64,000 bases of DNA from Typha latifolia (taxonomy: Eukaryota > Streptophyta > Magnoliopsida > Poales > Typhaceae), in assembly GCA_019914945.1 (NCBI GenBank), contig CM034112.1, positions 9,144,501 to 9,208,500 on the forward strand, in the 5' to 3' direction. A program made the translations under genes and the position numbers. Below the pieces are notes generated by a model. It did no database searches. It saw nothing but the letters and a program-made list of their open reading frames with translations, and had not been told where the DNA came from. Shown one piece after another: positions 59,001 to 64,000 of the stretch. Within the stretch, counting starts at the first letter, position 1; every line of letters starts with the position of its first letter.

Positions 59001-60063
59001 TTTTCGATAACGTCATTTTGGTAAGCTCAAGAAGTGAATTTAGATTTAAATGAGTGGATTCAAACTCAATACATCTACTCCGGTATCATATGAATTCATC
59101 AATTACTCTAAACACTTAAACAGCTAGATAACGATATTTTTTTGATATTTTATATTTCTAACAAAAACATTAACAATGAAGGTAGTGATGTGGTCCTTCA
59201 CAAACTACCAAGTGTCCTATGGGTTAGGTCAATGTATCTTTTGAACAAATAATAGGAGCCTAGTCATCAAATGCTTGTTCAATTAAGGGCAAGCTTGATT
59301 GGACCAAAGTGAACTCTATATTCCCATGAGGAGGGACCATCTTGTGTGAGCCCATATTGTATCTCTCCCCCATCCCTTGTGCATTCCCTTGAGGGAACAT
59401 GATGGTGATGAAACCTCACCAATGTGGCAAAGGCCAAAAGGTTTGACACCTCACCCTCACCAAAGAGAACACCTCCAACTCACACTTCCTATCCCTATGT
59501 GTGAACCAATCAAATCCACCAATAGAAAAAAATTTACCTATAACATCATGTGGATTTGTCCTAGAGCATTAGCACTACAAGGAGACATTTGCATTAGATG
59601 CACATCCTTTTTAGAATGTAGTATATATAATTTACATAGAAGGTTAGTCTTGAAGTGTTGGAGATTTAATTCCACAAATTAAGTACTCTTGATTCAAAAG
59701 TTCTCTCCATCTCTACTAATTTAATTACCACATAAAAAAGAATAGAAGATAATGATATGTTTTGCAATTATGTCAAACTTAGTCTTGTAAATAACAACTA
59801 TATGTTATATTTATGAATTACTTGGTATATAAAACTAAGTGTATATATGTATATTTTACGCAAATGCCCCGATATTTACTCTTACCTTCCGGGGAGGGTA
59901 TTTTGGTCTTTTTAGCTTCTCAGGGTGATGAGAAGTTTATGTTTAAAAAAAAGTTCATGAGAGGCATAAGGAAAATAGAAAATGGTGGTAGTTTTGGAGA
60001 TACTAAGTATAATTATCTGAATAATTTTGTAAAATTCTCAAAACTAATGAGCTAGAAAATAAT
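56037..60063. other. Intergenic between the small gene and KAO
   Basis: 4 kb, AT-rich, with no recognised gene. A direct repeat aattcatcaattactctaaa occurs at about 58804 and 59094, in text typical of decayed LTR-retrotransposon matter. ORFs here (100 and 101 residues at 58344 and 59377) show no family resemblance. Confidence 0.45.
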
Positions 60064-60067
60064 ATAC

Positions 60068-60151
<84 letters not shown>
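60064..60151. repeat. Compound (TA)n(GA)n microsatellite
   Basis: A TA run to about 60082 passes directly into about 34 GA units. It lies upstream of the KAO promoter. Confidence 0.95.
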
Positions 60152-60241
60152 GCATGTGACTAGGGGCAGGCGCATGAAAAGCATCACACCATATCATGAC
60201 CCGACAAAATCCCACCAACTAACTCACGAAACGGCCAGCAC

Positions 60242-60242
60242 A

Positions 60243-60275
<33 letters not shown>

Positions 60276-60288
60276 CCTATATATAAGG
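60242..60288 (+). promoter_or_regulatory. KAO core promoter: CT tract and TATA box
   Basis: A (CT)n tract (60244-60273) is followed by TATATATAAGG (60278-60288), about 116 bp before the ATG. GA/CT tracts at plant core promoters are known binding sites for BPC/GAGA-binding proteins. Confidence 0.65.
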
Positions 60289-60324
60289 CAACCATCATTC
60301 CCCTTTTCATCTCTCACTATTAGA

Positions 60325-60358
60325 CAGAGAGAGAGAGAGAGAGAGAAAGAGGAGAGAG

Positions 60359-60403
<45 letters not shown>
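60325..60403 (+). repeat. GA-rich leader directly before the KAO start codon
   Basis: 79 bp of almost pure GA repeat forms most of the presumed 5' UTR and abuts ATGG. Confidence 0.9.
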
Positions 60404-60408
<5 letters not shown>

Positions 60409-63400
60409 ACCGTGGTGGGCGGCGGGGGTGGTGGTTCTGGTGGCGGGGCTGGCGTGGGTTTCCAAGTGGGTGCACGAGTGGGTGCACGAGTGGGGCCTCG
60501 GGAACCGGCGGCGGCGCCGGCTTCCGCCGGGAGATATGGGTTGGCCCGTCATTGGTAACATGTGGGCTTTCCTCCGGGCCTTCAAATCCAACGATCCTGA
60601 TCACTTCATCAACTCCTTCATCAAACGGTCAGCCTCCCTCTCCCTCTCCCTCTCCCTCTCTCTGCAATTTACCGTGCCTTAAAACTCGTGCTTATTCCTC
60701 CTTATCCTTCCCATCTATCTTGGGCGAAAGATGGTAAACAATTTAGGTGGTCAGAGCGTCTGAAGAAATAGCCGATGAGAAAGTCTTTATTATAAGAACG
60801 GGTGATAATATAACTATTATCCTTATTCTTTTGCTCTGAATAATCTACGCCGGATTGCGGCCACATTCTTTCGTATCCTTTTGGGTTATCTAATCCTCTA
60901 GAGAATAAATATTGAACTAGTTAGCATATATCAGAATTCATTATCCATTTTGGTGTGGATATAAGCAACTCTAGTACTATGCAAGAGTTGTTTGTTTGTA
61001 GGTTGCAGCTTGTGGGGGCCATCCTAACATTGGAACTTATGAATCTTTTGGATTTCATCTATGTGGGGACAACGGATAGAATCAATGCAGTCTCATTGAC
61101 ATGACAAAATAACAAGTCCAGTATATTCTACAAGGAATAAATAAAATAATTGATGCACAAGAAGACAATTTGAGTAATTGTTATAAGCTATGTAACTTTG
61201 ACCATCTCCATCATGCATCAAAGCATTGTTTGGATCATGCAGATGGAGTAGTACAATGTGTAGTGATGAAGCTTTGTCATTAGCTATGGTGGGAGTGGAG
61301 ATGGGTCATCATGCAATTGTGGGTCAGTGGTGTCCTCTCTTCTTGTTTTTTGACCTTTGTCTGCTTCTTTTGGACTCAATTGTTCAATGGATGATCCTCT
61401 TGGGATTTTAGTCTAGACTCTGGTGTAGAAGATTGAAGGAGGTCGAATGAGAACAATAAGCCATTGTGGTGGGGTCTAGATAGTGGCTCAAGTGGGCTTC
61501 TGCTCATGTTCCTCAGTGGATTTAAGTGATGGCTGTTTCTAGGATTACATTATTGGAGATTACACATGACAAACAGAGTAATATAATTATTTGAATCCTT
61601 TGCATCAAGCTCTAGATCCGAAATTTATTCTTAGATATGCATCATGATCTGACATCCTAGGTATGATGAATGATGTTTGTTTAAACTTCTAAACAGAAGA
61701 GTAGCTGCCGAAACCTATTAAAATTTATGAACCGAAACTTTAATTCAAGTATGACTAGCATCAATGCAATACAGTTAAATTTTAGCATATTACTACTTTT
61801 TTTTTATCTCTCTTGATGTGTTAGATTTCCAAGCATATGTTTTAATGTCTGAATGCAGATATAACCGGATTGGGATATACAAGGCCTTCATGTTTGGCAG
61901 CCCAACCATCATTCTTACTACACCAGAAGCCTGCAAGCAAGTATTGATGGATGACAAGCATTTTGTGACTGGTTGGCCTAAAGCTACTTGCAATCTCATT
62001 GGGAGGAAATCATTCATTGGCATAACTCAGGATGAACACAAGTGGCTCAGGAAACTTACAGCAACTCCAATCAATGGTTATGAAGCACTCACTACTTATC
62101 TCCAGTTCATTGAAGAAACCGTTGTATCTACTCTAGAGAGATGGGCCATGATGGGAGAAATCGAATTCCTCACGGAGTTGCGGAGGTTTACGTTTAGGAT
62201 CATTATGAAAATATTTCTGAGCAAGGAGGGTGATAGCATAATTGAGCCCTTGGAGAAAGTGTACACTGATCTGAACTATGGAATGAGGGCAATGGCTATT
62301 AACCTCCCTGGTTTTGCTTACCATAGGGCACTTAAGGTATAATCCAACCTATACCTCTTTTTTCTCATCTATGTTTTGATACTTGTCAGCTCGTTAAACT
62401 TTTGCATTTGTTTATCTAGTATTCTGCCTTTGTTCCTTTGCTTTTCTTGCTTACCATGTGTCATCACATTCCATGCTGACCAACCATCAGCAAATTCCAT
62501 GCCACTAGCATTGAGATCCTTTTTCTTACGGCGTTAGTGTACAGTTGAAACAAATCAAGCAGTACATTTTTAGCTAGATATGTTCTCCTTGTCTTATATT
62601 CATCAGTACATTCTTCTACAACAGGCCCGGAAAAAGTTAGTGGCAGTTCTCCAAACAGTTCTTGATGAAAGAAGGGCAACAAGAAGGAGAGATTCACTTC
62701 GAACAGATAAAGACATGATGGATGGTTTAGTGGAGGTTGAAGATGAAAATGGTAGAAGGTTAACTGATGAGGAGATCATCGATGTATTGATCATGTACCT
62801 TAATGCTGGCCATGAATCTTCTGGTCATATTACCATGTGGGCCACTGTGCTCCTACAAGAACACCCAGAAGTTCTAAAAAAAGCCAAGGTCCTTCAACAA
62901 ATCAAATAAGCCATCATATTTTAATCTTTTGATAGTTTAAGGTTTTCTGTTCTGAAATAATCTCAACTATAATTTGCTAAATTCTTTTAGGCAGAGCAAG
63001 AGGAGATCAGGAAAAGTAAATCACCTACGCAAAAGGGATTAACTCTCAAGGAGGTCAGGAAGATGGACTATTTGTCAAAGGTCTGTCTAAATGATTATGT
63101 TACTAATTTACTAAACTATGTTACATTAAAGTTTACTGACTATACATTTTTGAGGTTGGATATATTAAACTCTAAGTGCATCATTTTAATTATTTCTTTA
63201 AGGTTATTGATGAGACACTACGTGTAGTGAACATCTCATTCGTGTCATTCCGCAAGGCTACCGATGATGTTTACTTCAATGGTTAGTTTCATTTCATAAA
63301 CCGTTAGTTTCCTATTAAGGCATAGGAAAGCAACAAACATGGAGACTTAGTCACAGATGATATAACATTGTGATAGGTAATGGATGTTTATTTACAGGTT

Positions 63401-64000
63401 ATATCATACCGAAAGATTGGCGAGTTCAGCTTTGGTACAGAAGTGTCCATATGGATCCAGAGGTTCACTCTGATCCTAAGAAGTTCAATCCATCTAGATG
63501 GGATGTAAGTTGAACTTGTTGTAAAATATTTTATGTATGAATTTTGCATATTTTTGGACTATTTTAGAAGATCTGATTTATATCAGTAAATCTACAAATG
63601 TGTTTTAACTTGTCCAGGGTCCCCTACCAAAAGCAGGAACTTTCCTTCCCTTTGGATTGGGAAGCAGGTTGTGCCCCGGAAATGAGCTAGCGAAACTAGA
63701 GATCTCCGTCTTCCTCCACCATTTTCTCCTTGGATATCGGTCAGTTTTTTGTACTAGTAGACACTTTCTACTGAAACATATCCATCTTTGCACAAGTTAG
63801 ACTGTGTTTTCTTTGCCTTTTTCTTTTTAAATCTAGATCTTAGGGAGTACTAAAAGTAGTTAGGTCAATGATCAATTAAACTATCTACATAAGCATATGT
63901 CAGACTTTTTTCCTGCCAGCTTGATAAAGATCAAGATGAATAATTGGCAACTATTTTAGTGAATTTAGTTCTTCTCTGATAAAGGTTGTTATCTTACAAG
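60404..64000 (+). CDS. KAO: ent-Kaurenoic acid oxidase (CYP88A), 5' seven exons
   Basis: Exons: 60404-60627, 61859-62336, 62625-62888, 62991-63080, 63203-63281, 63398-63504, 63618-63739; at least one further exon lies beyond the window. About 454 of some 490 residues are present. Order of features: N-terminal ER anchor (5-22), Pro hinge [16 protein letters not shown]-helix AGHESS (295-300), K-helix ETLR (356-359), PERF-like FNPSRW (about 408-413), and heme loop [10 protein letters not shown] with ligand Cys433. The match to CYP88A ([37 protein letters not shown]) is strong. CYP88A performs the three-step oxidation of ent-kaurenoic acid to GA12 at the ER, a committed gibberellin step. All catalytic motifs are intact. 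A 15-bp duplication gives WVHEWVHEW after the anchor. Its promoter has a TATA box flanked by CT and GA tracts. Confidence 0.92.

Noticed and set aside
60307..60604. Antisense Ser/Leu-rich ORFs over KAO exon 1
   Set aside because: Translations of the GA leader on the reverse strand.

Overview
The window is nuclear DNA of a flowering plant, possibly a monocot (an inference; nothing here fixes the clade). The evidence is spliced genes with GT-AG introns, plant-specific families (DYW-type PPR protein, CYP88A cytochrome P450, TOM2A tetraspanin, PMEI-like inhibitor, ECA1/prolamin-like secreted protein) and AT-rich intergenic DNA full of LTR-retrotransposon remains, small inverted-repeat elements and GA/CT microsatellites. 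All recognised genes read on the + strand.

Layout. 1-1634 is a truncated long terminal repeat on the - strand. 3551-22170 is a 14-exon gene for an organelle-type NOG1/Obg-like GTPase (PDE318-like), swollen to 18.6 kb by transposons: a minus-strand Gypsy LTR in intron 6, a 4.6 kb solo LTR with a nested Copia element in intron 8, and a roughly 1.4 kb inverted repeat of Copia gag sequence in intron 12. 22660-31457 is a transposon block: a TIR-type element and a decayed Ty3/Gypsy element split by a 1.9 kb solo LTR with a perfect 5-bp target duplication, ending in an LTR followed by four tandem primer-binding sites. 33766-34704 encodes a membrane-anchored MYB protein (maMYB). 35940-38665 holds two copies of a TIR repeat in opposite orientation. 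42596-45872 is a six-exon tetraspanin gene (TOM2A-like). 47681-49504 is an intronless DYW PPR gene, preceded by a Mutator-like MITE. 50734-51111 and 51850-52392 encode two small secreted proteins (prolamin-like and PMEI-like). 53150-56036 is a small conserved-looking gene of unknown function with a long leader intron. 60404 to the window edge is the 5' part of ent-kaurenoic acid oxidase (CYP88A), a gibberellin biosynthesis gene.

The genes do not form a pathway; this is an ordinary plant gene neighbourhood. The most unusual material is in the repeats: the intronic palindrome of a Copia gag segment, the tandem primer-binding-site array, a Gypsy LTR family whose U3 and U5 appear complementary, and a set of solo LTRs dated relative to each other by nesting. 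Exon boundaries were assigned by hand from splice sites, reading frame and family conservation. Transposon limits are approximate unless target-site duplications are given.
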